Assembly: GCA_947489085.1 (NCBI GenBank)
Contig: CANLCJ010000001.1
Span: 124,001 to 188,000 of the forward strand
DNA length: 64,000 nucleotides
From: an uncultured Flavobacteriaceae bacterium
Lineage (GTDB): Bacteria > Bacteroidota > Bacteroidia > Flavobacteriales > Flavobacteriaceae
Direction: 5' to 3'
Within the stretch, counting starts at the first letter, position 1; each line of letters starts with the position of its first letter. Below the pieces are notes generated by a model, which saw only the letters and a program-made list of their open reading frames with translations, did not search any database and was not told the DNA's origin. The position numbers were made by a program, and so were the translations under genes. Shown here piece by piece: positions 44,761 to 52,753 of the stretch.

Positions 44761-45068
44761 ATGTAGTAAAATTACTATTTTTTAGACAGCACTCTTGTCA
44801 GGATCGTTATTTTAAATCAATTTTAAATGTTAAATTAAGGTTAAACCAGACAATGTTGTTTTAAGTTAAATAATTGATTTTTAATACCTTGTGTTTTTTG
44901 TTTTTGATTGAAACAGATTTGTAAAAAAATACGCCATGTAAGTTACAAGTGCATTGCCTCACTAATTTTCTATTAAAATGTGAGTTTTAAATAAACATTG
45001 TTTTGGCCAAACCGATGTGACTAATAAAAAGAGACAATCAACTCAAAAATTAATACCAAAAAAACGCA
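44761..45068. other. Intergenic region with TTTGGCCAAA site
   Basis: These 308 AT-rich bp contain the palindrome TTTGGCCAAA at 45002-45011, 58 bp before the ATG of the next gene, and no other recognised signal. The same site is found ahead of the previous lipoprotein gene. Confidence 0.4.
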
Positions 45069-46436
45069 ATGAAAAATTTAAGACATAGCCTTTTAGGGCT
45101 ACTAACAGTGGCTAGTATAGTATCGTGCAGTGACGATGACGATAATAATTCCGTTCCCGATCAAGAGCTTCCCGTAGTAGGAGCCGTTTATGCCATGACA
45201 AATGGTGATGGGCAAGTAGAAGGTAACATACAAGGACCGAATAACATAATAGCCTATGGAAGGCGAGCAGATGGAAGTTTAACTCCCATAGGCCCATTTG
45301 CTACAGGGGGTAATGGTGGCGATTTCGATGGAGGAGAAGGACTAGATCCCTTAATATCGGCTTATGCACTTACCAAAACAGACGATAATACATGTTTACT
45401 GGCAGTAAATGCAGGAAGCAATACTATTACATCATTTAATATAAATAGTGACTTTTCGCTAAGTGTTGCAGGTACACCACAACCAACAGGAGCAATAGGC
45501 CCTAACAGTATCGCGTTTTCAGAGCGTAACATTGAAGGGCGAAAAGGATTAGTATATGTTACAAACATATCACGACCAGAGTTTTTAGCACAGGGCGAAC
45601 CTGCCCAGCAAGGCACAGTAACAGGATATTGGTTGTTAGAAGACGGGACGCTTTCTCCAATACCAGGATCTACAAGAAATTTGCCAATTCGTCCTTCTGG
45701 AGTACAATTTTCTCCTAACGGAAATTGGTTAGTGGTAGGTGCTATAAATTCTGGAGCAGCAGCATTAGCATCTGGAAGCGAAGATGAAATTACACTATTT
45801 AGAGTAGAAGAAAATGGCATGTTGAGCGAGCAACCCACAGACGTTGCCACATCGACATTGAGAGATAATGCAGAAGAAAGAAACCTGCCTTCGGCAATTG
45901 GTTTCCAGATAGTTGGGAATAACTATGTTGTGGTTACAGAAGCACGAGAGTTTAGATCAAATGGTATGCCACCAGCATTTACAGCACTTCAAGACGGCTC
46001 AGTATCTACCTGGCAAATACAACCAGACGGTACACTAACAGCAATAAGTCAAGATGTTAGATCTGGAGAAGGAAACACAGGCCGTACAGCTTGTTGGTTA
46101 GATTTTACAGCAGATGGAAGTGCATTTTTCGTATCGAACGCTATCGAAGCAGGCTTAGCCTCGTTTAGTTTTAACAATGGAGTTGTAGCTTTAATAGATC
46201 AAAATGCAGCTACGGGAACAGGTACAGGGCCTACCACAAACCCAGCAGAAGGATTTGCAAATACAGAAGGTTGGATAGACATGTGGATATCAGACGATGG
46301 GCAGTTTCTATACCAATTGTACGGTTTAGATGGTACAATAGGCATTTTTAGAATTAATGGTACCTCTCTAGAGCCTTTAGGCGAAGAGTCTGGAAATTTA
46401 CCAGAAACAAACACACAAGGTATAGTGGCTATTTAA
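45069..46436 (+). CDS. Lactonase-like beta-propeller surface lipoprotein
   Basis: This 455-aa protein has a lipoprotein signal (LTVASIVSC, Cys20) followed by SDDDDNN, a typical surface-export signal. The mature part has repeating beta-propeller blades: VYAMTNGDGQV...NIIAYGRRADGSLTPIG, NTCLLAVNAGSNTITSFNINSDFSL, NGNWLVVGAINSG, SVSTWQIQPDGTLTAIS and YQLYGLDGTIGIFRINGTSLEPLG. This pattern is that of the 6-phosphogluconolactonase/YncE-like propeller family. Real lactonase activity is not shown by sequence; many members only bind ligands. Terminator follows directly. Confidence 0.82.
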   Translation: MKNLRHSLLGLLTVASIVSCSDDDDNNSVPDQELPVVGAVYAMTNGDGQVEGNIQGPNNIIAYGRRADGSLTPIGPFATGGNGGDFDGGEGLDPLISAYALTKTDDNTCLLAVNAGSNTITSFNINSDFSLSVAGTPQPTGAIGPNSIAFSERNIEGRKGLVYVTNISRPEFLAQGEPAQQGTVTGYWLLEDGTLSPIPGSTRNLPIRPSGVQFSPNGNWLVVGAINSGAAALASGSEDEITLFRVEENGMLSEQPTDVATSTLRDNAEERNLPSAIGFQIVGNNYVVVTEAREFRSNGMPPAFTALQDGSVSTWQIQPDGTLTAISQDVRSGEGNTGRTACWLDFTADGSAFFVSNAIEAGLASFSFNNGVVALIDQNAATGTGTGPTTNPAEGFANTEGWIDMWISDDGQFLYQLYGLDGTIGIFRINGTSLEPLGEESGNLPETNTQGIVAI

Positions 46437-46458
46437 AATTAACCAGTACTACATATAG

Positions 46459-46493
46459 AAAACGCCAAGAGTATTTTGCTCTTGGCGTTTTTT
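46459..46493 (+). terminator. Rho-independent terminator after propeller gene
   Basis: AAACGCCAAGAG and CTCTTGGCGTTT form a perfect stem around TATTTTG and are followed by TTT. Confidence 0.88.
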
Positions 46494-46497
46494 GTGT

Positions 46498-46542
46498 ATG
46501 ACACTGTGTCATGCATATTGTCTTGGCACAATGATTGACAAT
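46498..46542 (+). promoter_or_regulatory. Inverted repeats and sigma-54-like element upstream of dnaK
   Basis: A perfect 15-bp palindrome (ATGACAC-T-GTGTCAT, 46498-46512) and an inverted repeat ATTGTC (46517-46522) / GACAAT (46537-46542) lie 50-95 bp before the dnaK ATG. Within the second, TTGGCAC-AATGA-TTGACA resembles the -24/-12 sigma-54 element TGGCAC-N5-TTGC, with GA in place of GC at -12. Heat-shock control is plausible but not shown. Confidence 0.4.
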
Positions 46543-46592
46543 TGTTACATGAAAATAGAAAATAATATTCAACACAATAAATAAAAATAATT

Positions 46593-48506
46593 ATGAGTAA
46601 AATTATTGGAATCGATTTAGGAACAACTAACTCTTGCGTTTCAGTAATGGAAGGTAACGACCCAGTGGTTATTCCAAATGCTGAAGGTAAACGTACTACG
46701 CCATCTGTAATCGCATTTGTAGAAGGCGGAGAAATAAAGGTTGGAGATCCTGCAAAGCGTCAAGCAGTAACAAACCCTACAAAAACGGTTTATTCTATTA
46801 AGCGTTTTATGGGGAACAAGTATAGCGAGTCTACTAATGAGGCAGAACGTGTACCTTATAAGGTAGTTAAAGGAGATAACGATACACCAAGAGTAGATAT
46901 CGATGGCAGATTATATACGCCACAAGAATTATCTGCAATGATTCTTCAAAAAATGAAGAAAACTGCAGAAGATTATTTAGGACAAGACGTAAGCAGAGCC
47001 GTAATTACTGTACCTGCTTATTTTAACGACAGCCAGCGCCAAGCTACTAAAGAAGCAGGGGAAATTGCTGGTTTAAAAGTAGAGCGTATTATTAACGAGC
47101 CTACTGCTGCGGCATTGGCTTACGGTATGGATAAAAAAGGTACCGACCAAAAAATAGTAGTTTTTGATTTTGGTGGTGGTACGCACGATGTATCTATACT
47201 AGAATTAGGAGATGGTGTTTTTGAAGTATTATCTACAGATGGAGATACGCACCTTGGAGGAGATGATGTTGATGAAAAAATCATTAACTGGTTGGCAAAC
47301 GAGTTTAAGGCAGAAGAATCTATGGATTTACGTGAAGACCCAATGTCTTTACAACGTCTAAAAGAAGCAGCAGAAAAGGCTAAAATAGAATTATCGTCTT
47401 CTGCACAAACTGAAATTAACTTGCCTTACATTACAGCTACAGCTAGTGGTCCAAAACACTTAGTACGCACACTAACACGTTCTAAGTTTGAGCAATTAAT
47501 TGACGATTTAGTAAAACGTACCATAGAGCCATGTGAGTCTGCTTTAAAAGCTGCTGGTTTAAGTAAGAGCGATATCGACGAAGTTATCTTAGTAGGTGGT
47601 TCTACGCGTATTCCTGCAGTACAAGAAGCTGTTGAGAAGTTCTTTGGCAAAGCACCAAGCAAAGGTGTAAACCCAGATGAGGTAGTGTCTTTAGGAGCAG
47701 GTATACAAGGCGGCGTATTAACAGGAGATGTTAAAGATGTATTACTTTTAGATGTAACACCGTTATCATTAGGTATTGAAACTATGGGTAATGTATTTAC
47801 AAAACTTATAGAAGCAAATACAACAATTCCTACTAAGAAATCTCAAGTATTCTCTACAGCAGCAGACAACCAACCATCGGTAGAAATCCATGTATTACAG
47901 GGAGAGCGTGCTATGGCTGCAGATAACAAAACTATTGGACGTTTCCATTTAGATGGCTTACCACCAGCAAAACGTGGTACACCACAAATTGAAGTAACGT
48001 TCGATATTGATGCAAATGGTATTATTAAAGTATCTGCAGAAGATAAAGCTACAGGTAAAAAACAAGATATTAGAATTGAAGCCTCATCTGGATTAACAGA
48101 AGAAGAAATCCAAAAGATGAAGGCAGATGCAGAAGCAAATGCAGAATCTGATAAAGCTGCTGCCGAAACAGCTCAAAAATTGAACGAAGCAGATTCTATG
48201 ATTTTTCAAACAGAAAAGCAATTAGAAGAGTTTGGGGATAAATTATCAGACGATAAGAAAAAACCAATAGAAGCCGCTTTAGAAGAGTTGAAAAAAGCTT
48301 ACGAAACTAAAGATTTAGCTGTAATTACTCCAGCTTTAGATAAGATTAATGAAGCGTGGAAAGTAGCCTCAGAAGAAATGTATAAAGCACAAGCAGAAGG
48401 GCAACAACCAGGAGGAGCACAGCCAGGACCAGATGCAGGCGCAGGAAATCAAGCTAGTTCTGAAGGCAGTGATGTCGAAGACGTAGATTTTGAAGAAGTG
48501 AAGTAA
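46593..48506 (+). CDS. dnaK: Molecular chaperone DnaK (Hsp70)
   Basis: This 637-aa protein is an ATP-driven chaperone that works with DnaJ and GrpE on unfolded proteins. The ATPase domain begins [21 protein letters not shown] and has [33 protein letters not shown] and [11 protein letters not shown]. The linker [16 protein letters not shown] and the peptide-binding domain follow. The C-terminus ends with a Gly/Gln-rich tail and the acidic motif [11 protein letters not shown] typical of DnaK. It is monocistronic here, with no grpE or dnaJ next to it, and has its own terminator. Confidence 0.98.
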   Translation: MSKIIGIDLGTTNSCVSVMEGNDPVVIPNAEGKRTTPSVIAFVEGGEIKVGDPAKRQAVTNPTKTVYSIKRFMGNKYSESTNEAERVPYKVVKGDNDTPRVDIDGRLYTPQELSAMILQKMKKTAEDYLGQDVSRAVITVPAYFNDSQRQATKEAGEIAGLKVERIINEPTAAALAYGMDKKGTDQKIVVFDFGGGTHDVSILELGDGVFEVLSTDGDTHLGGDDVDEKIINWLANEFKAEESMDLREDPMSLQRLKEAAEKAKIELSSSAQTEINLPYITATASGPKHLVRTLTRSKFEQLIDDLVKRTIEPCESALKAAGLSKSDIDEVILVGGSTRIPAVQEAVEKFFGKAPSKGVNPDEVVSLGAGIQGGVLTGDVKDVLLLDVTPLSLGIETMGNVFTKLIEANTTIPTKKSQVFSTAADNQPSVEIHVLQGERAMAADNKTIGRFHLDGLPPAKRGTPQIEVTFDIDANGIIKVSAEDKATGKKQDIRIEASSGLTEEEIQKMKADAEANAESDKAAAETAQKLNEADSMIFQTEKQLEEFGDKLSDDKKKPIEAALEELKKAYETKDLAVITPALDKINEAWKVASEEMYKAQAEGQQPGGAQPGPDAGAGNQASSEGSDVEDVDFEEVK

Positions 48507-48541
48507 TTACGATTAATATCAATTACTAAAACAGTAGTAAA

Positions 48542-48575
48542 AAGCAGTAAACTAATGGTTTACTGCTTTTTTTTT
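48542..48575 (+). terminator. Rho-independent terminator of dnaK
   Basis: AAGCAGTAAAC and GTTTACTGCTT form a perfect stem around TAATG, followed by a run of T residues. Confidence 0.9.
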
Positions 48576-48988
48576 AAATTTTAATAGACTTAATTATGGG
48601 TATTTATTAAAATGTAAGTTCTAAAAGATGATTTCACTTTATTATTTTAAATGTTTCTCTTTGCTTAGTAGCTAAACTTTCGATATATGTTGCTATAACT
48701 TATTACACTAATAAAAACAGCGTATACTACTTTAGTAAAAGAAAAAAATGATTTAAAAGAAGGTATTAATAGTACAAATGATTTTTCTCTAAAAACCCAA
48801 AAACGGAAGCCTATTTTAAAGATTGGTTAAAGAAATAAATAGACATTAACACATTTATATAAATACATACTTATGGCTTTATGTTTTTGTAATTATATAC
48901 ACTTATAACTTTGTATATTTATACAAATGCACATTTATACTTTTGTATAAGAAGACAAACTATACATTACGCCTGCCGCTAGGGCTCA

Positions 48989-49050
48989 TTTTAAAAATAA
49001 TCTGATTTTTTTAGTATTGCTATGAAGAAAAAATCAAATTATTTTAAAAA
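48989..49050. repeat. Long AT-rich hairpin, possibly a shortened relative of the dispersed repeats
   Basis: TTTAAAAATAATCTGATTTTTT is mirrored by AAAAAATCAAATTATTTTAAAA around a 13-16 nt loop (TAGTATTGCTATGAAG). The reverse complement of the loop (CTTCATAGCAATACTA) resembles the TTCATAGCAGCGCTA core of the 160-bp repeats, which is the basis for the suggested relation. Confidence 0.45.
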
Positions 49051-49057
49051 CGGAAAA

Positions 49058-49149
49058 TACAAGAGTAAAATTTACTCTTGTATTTACTACAGAGGTAAAT
49101 TTTAACTATATTTACCCTCGTTAATAAAACGTGAGTAATTATTACCCTT
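49058..49149 (+). promoter_or_regulatory. Array of alternating GAGTAAA-type half-sites ahead of fic (putative operator)
   Basis: Three inverted pairs lie in 92 bp. The first is a 25-bp palindrome at 49058-49082 (TACAAGAGTAAA / TTTACTCTTGTA around one base). The second is GAGGTAAAT (49092-49100) with ATTTACCCTC (49110-49119). The third is GAGTAAT (49133-49139) with ATTACCCTT (49141-49149). All share a GAG(G)GTAAA-like half-site. The last pair ends 8 bp before the fic ATG, a position suited to repression. The winged-helix tail of the Fic protein is a candidate binder. Confidence 0.55.
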
Positions 49150-49156
49150 GCTCAAA

Positions 49157-50242
49157 ATGACAGATTTTAATAGAGATACGCCATACAATAGCTTACCGCT
49201 ATTACCTCCAAGTATAACGTTAGAAACGACAAAAGTTTTACGTAAAACTATTGACGCCAGTAGAGCATTAGCGCAGCTTAATGGTATGCTAACTAATTTA
49301 CCAAATCCAACGTTATTTTTAGATACAATCCATCTACAAGAAGCAAAAACAAGCTCCGAAATAGAAAACATTATTACAACTAACGATGATTTATATAAAT
49401 CTTTAGTTGCTGATAAAAAGTTTGATAACCCAGCTACAAAAGAAGTACTAAGCTATAAAGAAGCACTTTGGAATGGCTTGCATGATATAGAAAAACGCCC
49501 TTTTATAAGTACAAATTTATGTATAGATATTGTACAAAGCATTAAAAAAAACACCGCGGGTATTAGAACAACTCCAGGAACTACTTTAAAAAATACCAAA
49601 GGAGAAATAATATATACACCACCAACAGGAGAAACTATAATACGTGAAAAGTTATCTAATTTAGAAACTTTTATTAATGAAAACAACACCATAGACCCTT
49701 TAATAAAAATGGCATTAATGCATTATCAATTTGAAGCCATACACCCATTTAGTGATGGTAATGGTAGAACTGGGCGTATTTTATTATTACTCTATTTAAA
49801 AATAGAAAAACTATTAGATATTCCTGCAATTTATTTAAGTGAGTATATCATAAGAAACAAAGCAGATTATTACAAAAAGTTGCGAGAAGTTACTGAAAGC
49901 AATAATTGGGAATCTTGGATATTATATATGCTTGAAATGGTAGAATATACTGCTAATAAAGGGTTGCAAAGACTAAAGGAAGTAACAGCGCTAATGGATA
50001 AAATTGGAGCAGAAATAAAAGAAGCTTTACCTAAAGTATATAGCAAGGAATTAATTGAAATTTTATTCAGATTACCATACACCAAAAAACAATTTTTAAT
50101 TGATGAAAAATTAGGAACATCTAAAACAGTAGGTAATTATTTAATAGCCCTAGAAAAAGCAGGTTTTCTAATTTCTGAAAAAGTAGGGAAAGAAAAATTA
50201 TACCTTAATCATAGATTAATGGCTGTTTTAGAACAAGCATAA
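49157..50242 (+). CDS. Fic-domain AMP-transferase with C-terminal winged helix
   Basis: This 361-aa protein has a Fic_N-type N-terminus (PYNSLPLLPPS). It carries an inhibitory helix motif matching (S/T)xxxE(G/N) as S66-xxx-E70-N71 in KTSSEIENI, and the Fic core with HPFSDGNGRTGR (196-207), all catalytic residues present. A C-terminal winged-helix domain (about 300-361, KKQFLIDEKLGTSKTVGNYLIALEKAGFLISEK) follows. Fic proteins transfer AMP or other nucleotidyl groups to target proteins; the N-terminal Glu normally blocks ATP, giving a class II autoinhibited enzyme. The start is set at the ATG at 49157; a TTG at 49148 is also in frame but lies in the half-site array. A truncated hsdM follows, and Fic genes are often found beside type I restriction genes. 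Confidence 0.9.
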   Translation: MTDFNRDTPYNSLPLLPPSITLETTKVLRKTIDASRALAQLNGMLTNLPNPTLFLDTIHLQEAKTSSEIENIITTNDDLYKSLVADKKFDNPATKEVLSYKEALWNGLHDIEKRPFISTNLCIDIVQSIKKNTAGIRTTPGTTLKNTKGEIIYTPPTGETIIREKLSNLETFINENNTIDPLIKMALMHYQFEAIHPFSDGNGRTGRILLLLYLKIEKLLDIPAIYLSEYIIRNKADYYKKLREVTESNNWESWILYMLEMVEYTANKGLQRLKEVTALMDKIGAEIKEALPKVYSKELIEILFRLPYTKKQFLIDEKLGTSKTVGNYLIALEKAGFLISEKVGKEKLYLNHRLMAVLEQA

Positions 50243-50265
50243 GTATTAAAAAAGATTAAAAATAA

Positions 50266-50373
50266 ATGACAAGCAACAACCAAAGAGCCGAATTACAAAA
50301 TCAAATTTGGAAAATAGCCAACGATGTACGTGGTTCTATCAGGGCAAACGCATTAAACTTTTATAAGATTTAA
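50266..50373 (+). pseudogene. Truncated type I restriction methylase gene (hsdM), first 25 codons only
   Basis: An ATG at 50266 starts MTSNNQRAELQNQIWKIAND, then VRGSI. This is the hallmark N-terminus of type I modification methyltransferases (usually followed by DGWDFKQYVLG). After codon 25 (50340) the homology stops exactly at CAGGGCAAACGCATTAA, which looks like the terminal sequence of an ISAs1-type element. The frame then runs through ten unrelated codons to a TAA at 50371-50373. The rest of hsdM, and any hsdS or hsdR, is absent. It lies 23 bp after the fic stop, so it was probably part of a fic-hsd operon. Confidence 0.8.
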
Positions 50374-50577
50374 GACTTTTATTAAATAGTGATTATCCCA
50401 TCCAGCCTTAAGTCTTCTGCTTTTGACTCCTACTTTACTTGATTTTTCATTTTTAAGTAGATTCAAAGCAATTTTGTTGAGTATAGAGAAATTTTGAGCA
50501 GCATAATTAGTTCTTTTTCTAGAAGCACCTTCGCCAAAGGCAACATCCAAAGTCCAATGTAATTTATTTTCAATATA
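50340..50577 (-). mobile_element. Remnant of an ISAs1-family insertion sequence (C-terminus of transposase)
   Basis: The minus strand encodes IENKLHWTLDVAFGEGASRK, then RTNYAAQNFSILNKIALNLL and a C-terminal GVKSRRLKAGWDNHYLIKVL. This is the typical end of ISAs1-type DDE transposases (IENxLHWxLDVxFxED...LxxNxxxxRRIALNLLK...GWDxxYLxxVL). It stops at 50353-50355, and the terminal repeat begins CAGGGCAAACGCATTAA at 50340. Upstream of the Ile codon at 50574 the frame is broken by a stop, so roughly the last 75 codons are left of a gene normally near 370 codons. The other element end was not found in the window. Confidence 0.82.
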
Positions 50578-51049
50578 CTTTCAATGGCATTGTTAGTAAG
50601 TATAACGGGAATAAATATGTTCGACATTTTACTTATTGGAGTTAATTACGTTGTATGCACTTTGGACAGCTTACAAACTGTAATATCTAAAATAAACTCT
50701 TAAAACAATGTTTTCCTACTGTTTTCTTAGAATAAGTAAACGCTGAGGTTAAGAATAACCAACAAGTTTCCTTACTCTTACGTGAATACCTTTAGACAGT
50801 AATTAGAGTTATACAAAAAATACAAGCCTAATGTCAAAAATAAAGACGTTTAAAACCACTATCCATTTAAAACTGAAGACACACATTTTAGAAGTATAAA
50901 CCGTTAAAAATTTACGCCATCACACGCATTAATTCACATGACTTAATAGTTTTATAAAAATGTCTGAAAAGGATGTAAGTCTAAAAGTTTTTTAGAGACT
51001 ACAAGCTTACCAAACACAAAATTAATTAACGACCAAAACCACATACAAA
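50578..51049. other. Non-coding remainder of the degraded island upstream of gap
   Basis: No protein-like frame of useful length was found. On the minus strand a short frame beginning MSNIFIPVILTNNAIESI starts at about 50630 and runs into the IS remnant, which could be the N-terminus of another interrupted gene. The gap promoter must be near the right end; no exact TAnnTTTG box was seen. Confidence 0.4.
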
Positions 51050-52048
51050 ATGAAAATTGCAATTAACGGAATGGGACGCATCGGAAGAGCTGCGCTCAAA
51101 GTAATTTTAGAAAATCCAGAATTAGAACTAGTCGCGGTAAATGATATTGTTGCTATCGAGAACGTAAGCTATCTTTTGAACTATGATACCGTGTACGGAA
51201 AATATGAGTACAAAGTAACACACACTGATAAGGCGTTAGAAATAAATGGAAAAACCATCCCATTTTACAGCGAGCGTAGCCCAGAAGAACTGCCTTGGAA
51301 AGCACATAAAGTAGACTTAGTTATAGAAAGTACAGGTGTTTTTACAGGCTATGAAGATGCAGAACGCCATATTAAGGCTGGAGCAAAAACAGTTATTATT
51401 TCGGCACCTACAAAAAGTGTTGAAGCGCCTACGGTTGTACACGGTGTAAACACGGAGGCAGGACATACCTCTGTATTCTCTTGCGCCAGTTGTACCACGA
51501 ATAACATCAGCCCAATTGTTGAAATTTTAGGAAGACGACTTGGAATCAAAAAAGCCATAATGACAACTGTTCACGCCTATACTGCATCGCAAGCAGCAGT
51601 AGATGGTCCTAGCAAAAAGAACTTTAGAATGGGACGTGCTGGAGCGGCAAATATCATCCCAACAACAACGGGAGCAGCAATCGCTACAACAAAAGCATTA
51701 CCAGAATACGAAGGAAAATTTGATGGTATTGCCATTAGAGTTCCTATTCCTGTAGGCTCTTTATCCGACATGACTTTCGTGATGGATAAGGCAGTAACTA
51801 TTGAACAAGTAAATACCATTTTAGAGGAAGAAGCAAAAACAGATCGTTATAAAAATGTTATCGATACAACCTATGATCCTATTGTATCTTCAGACATTAT
51901 AAAAAGTCCTTTTGCATCTACTGTAGACTTAAGTATGACTCGCGTGGTAGATGGAGATTTATTAAAAGTAATGACTTGGTATGATAACGAATGGGGATTT
52001 ACAAACCAAATGATAAGACAGATTATTGACATTAAAAATAATAAGTAA
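51050..52048 (+). CDS. gap: Glyceraldehyde-3-phosphate dehydrogenase
   Basis: This 332-aa protein oxidises glyceraldehyde-3-phosphate to 1,3-bisphosphoglycerate in glycolysis, or the reverse in gluconeogenesis. The Rossmann motif INGMGRIGRAALK, ND32 for NAD preference, LLNYDTVYGKY, the active site SCASCTTN with catalytic Cys148, TTVHAYTASQ with the catalytic His175 and the C-terminal WYDNEWGFTNQM are all intact. The opening NGMGRIGR differs slightly from the usual NGFGRIGR. The gene is isolated between an IS remnant and a repeat, away from other glycolysis genes, so it may be a second copy. Whether another gap exists cannot be seen from here. Confidence 0.96.
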   Translation: MKIAINGMGRIGRAALKVILENPELELVAVNDIVAIENVSYLLNYDTVYGKYEYKVTHTDKALEINGKTIPFYSERSPEELPWKAHKVDLVIESTGVFTGYEDAERHIKAGAKTVIISAPTKSVEAPTVVHGVNTEAGHTSVFSCASCTTNNISPIVEILGRRLGIKKAIMTTVHAYTASQAAVDGPSKKNFRMGRAGAANIIPTTTGAAIATTKALPEYEGKFDGIAIRVPIPVGSLSDMTFVMDKAVTIEQVNTILEEEAKTDRYKNVIDTTYDPIVSSDIIKSPFASTVDLSMTRVVDGDLLKVMTWYDNEWGFTNQMIRQIIDIKNNK

Positions 52049-52077
52049 TGCGTTAAGGGGAGGTTTTAAACGAGCAA

Positions 52078-52125
52078 ATCACTTTTCTGTACCATAATAT
52101 AACAATGATGCTGCAGAAAAGTGAT
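52078..52125 (+). terminator. Putative terminator hairpin after gap
   Basis: ATCACTTTTCTG and CAGAAAAGTGAT form a perfect 12-bp stem around a 24-nt loop; AAAAA follows on the plus strand rather than T, so a different role cannot be ruled out. Confidence 0.45.
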
Positions 52126-52156
52126 AAAAAATGTAACGTAAGACAGTCTTAATAAT

Positions 52157-52316
52157 GAAGTGATTTCAACTTTTTTCAATTCGCTATAAAAATCTTCTTT
52201 TTCATTCAATTTTTATCTTTTTCTTATTCCATAGCGCTGCTATGAACTTCTAAAACACTTCAATTGAACAAAAAATCTAGAATTTTCGCTAGAATCAAAA
52301 AAGTTTAAATCACTTC
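52157..52316 (-). repeat. 160-bp dispersed repeat, subfamily B, copy 2
   Basis: The left end reads GAAGTGATTTCAACTTTTTT and the reverse complement of the right end GAAGTGATTTAAACTTTTTT, so the terminal inverted repeats match in 19 of 20 positions. On the minus strand the core reads TTAGAAGTTCATAGCAGCGC. It is the reverse-oriented partner of 22852-23013, roughly 90% identical by eye. It lies 109 bp after gap in the opposite orientation. Confidence 0.9.
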
Positions 52317-52753
52317 AATGCTACAGAATTATTTATAAAAAGAGAGTCTAAAGCTGCACATTCTTGAGCAATGTGCAGTATTTTGACACTAAAACATGGT
52401 GGTTGGCCTCTGCGTTTCACTTTGCATTCTAATACAACAGAAACGTTTAATGCGCCATCAGATTAACTCAATTTTAGGAATCCTATAAGCGCTAATACGG
52501 CCATTGAGAAAGGGCACACCGCATGAAATATTTAAGCTAAAACAATACGTAATGCGTGTAACGCATATGTAATACTTGTTTCTCGGAGAAAATCAGCCTA
52601 CTTACTATAAATATTCCATATTAATTTTCAAATTATTCTCATTAAGAAACTACTCATAAATATGCTTTCGAAAAGGCATTTGAAGCACTAAAAAAATACT
52701 ATTTAAAATACAATTTATGGTAGAGGTGCTTGAGCAAAAACTAACTTAGTACA
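52317..52753. other. Non-coding stretch before the protease gene
   Basis: A 9-bp perfect hairpin (CTGCACATT / AATGTGCAG, 52354-52378, 7-nt loop) is the only clear structure. The remainder shows no protein-like frame and no recognised promoter box. Confidence 0.4.

Larger units (their letters stand above)
48576..49156. other. Non-coding accessory region between dnaK and fic, rich in inverted repeats
   Basis: This region holds, in order, the 18-bp palindrome TTTGTATA-TT-TATACAAA (48910-48927), a second one TTATAC-TTTT-GTATAA (48935-48950), a long AT-rich hairpin (48989-49012 with 49026-49050) and the half-site array ahead of fic. The part before 48900 has no convincing coding frame; the stretch ending FFSKNPKTEAYFKDWLKK at about 48845 could be a trace of a lost gene. 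Confidence 0.5.

Noticed and set aside
48790-48845. Short plus-strand frame ending FFSKNPKTEAYFKDWLKK
   Set aside because: It has a natural-looking C-terminus but is only 18 codons long after a stop, with no start.
49148-49156. TTG start for the fic gene, 9 bp upstream of the ATG
   Set aside because: The ATG at 49157 starts a normal Fic N-terminus, and the TTG lies inside the half-site array.
50353-50550. A stand-alone 65-aa minus-strand gene starting at Met 50550
   Set aside because: The frame is the tail of an ISAs1-type transposase (IENxLHWxLDVxFGE...), not an independent gene.
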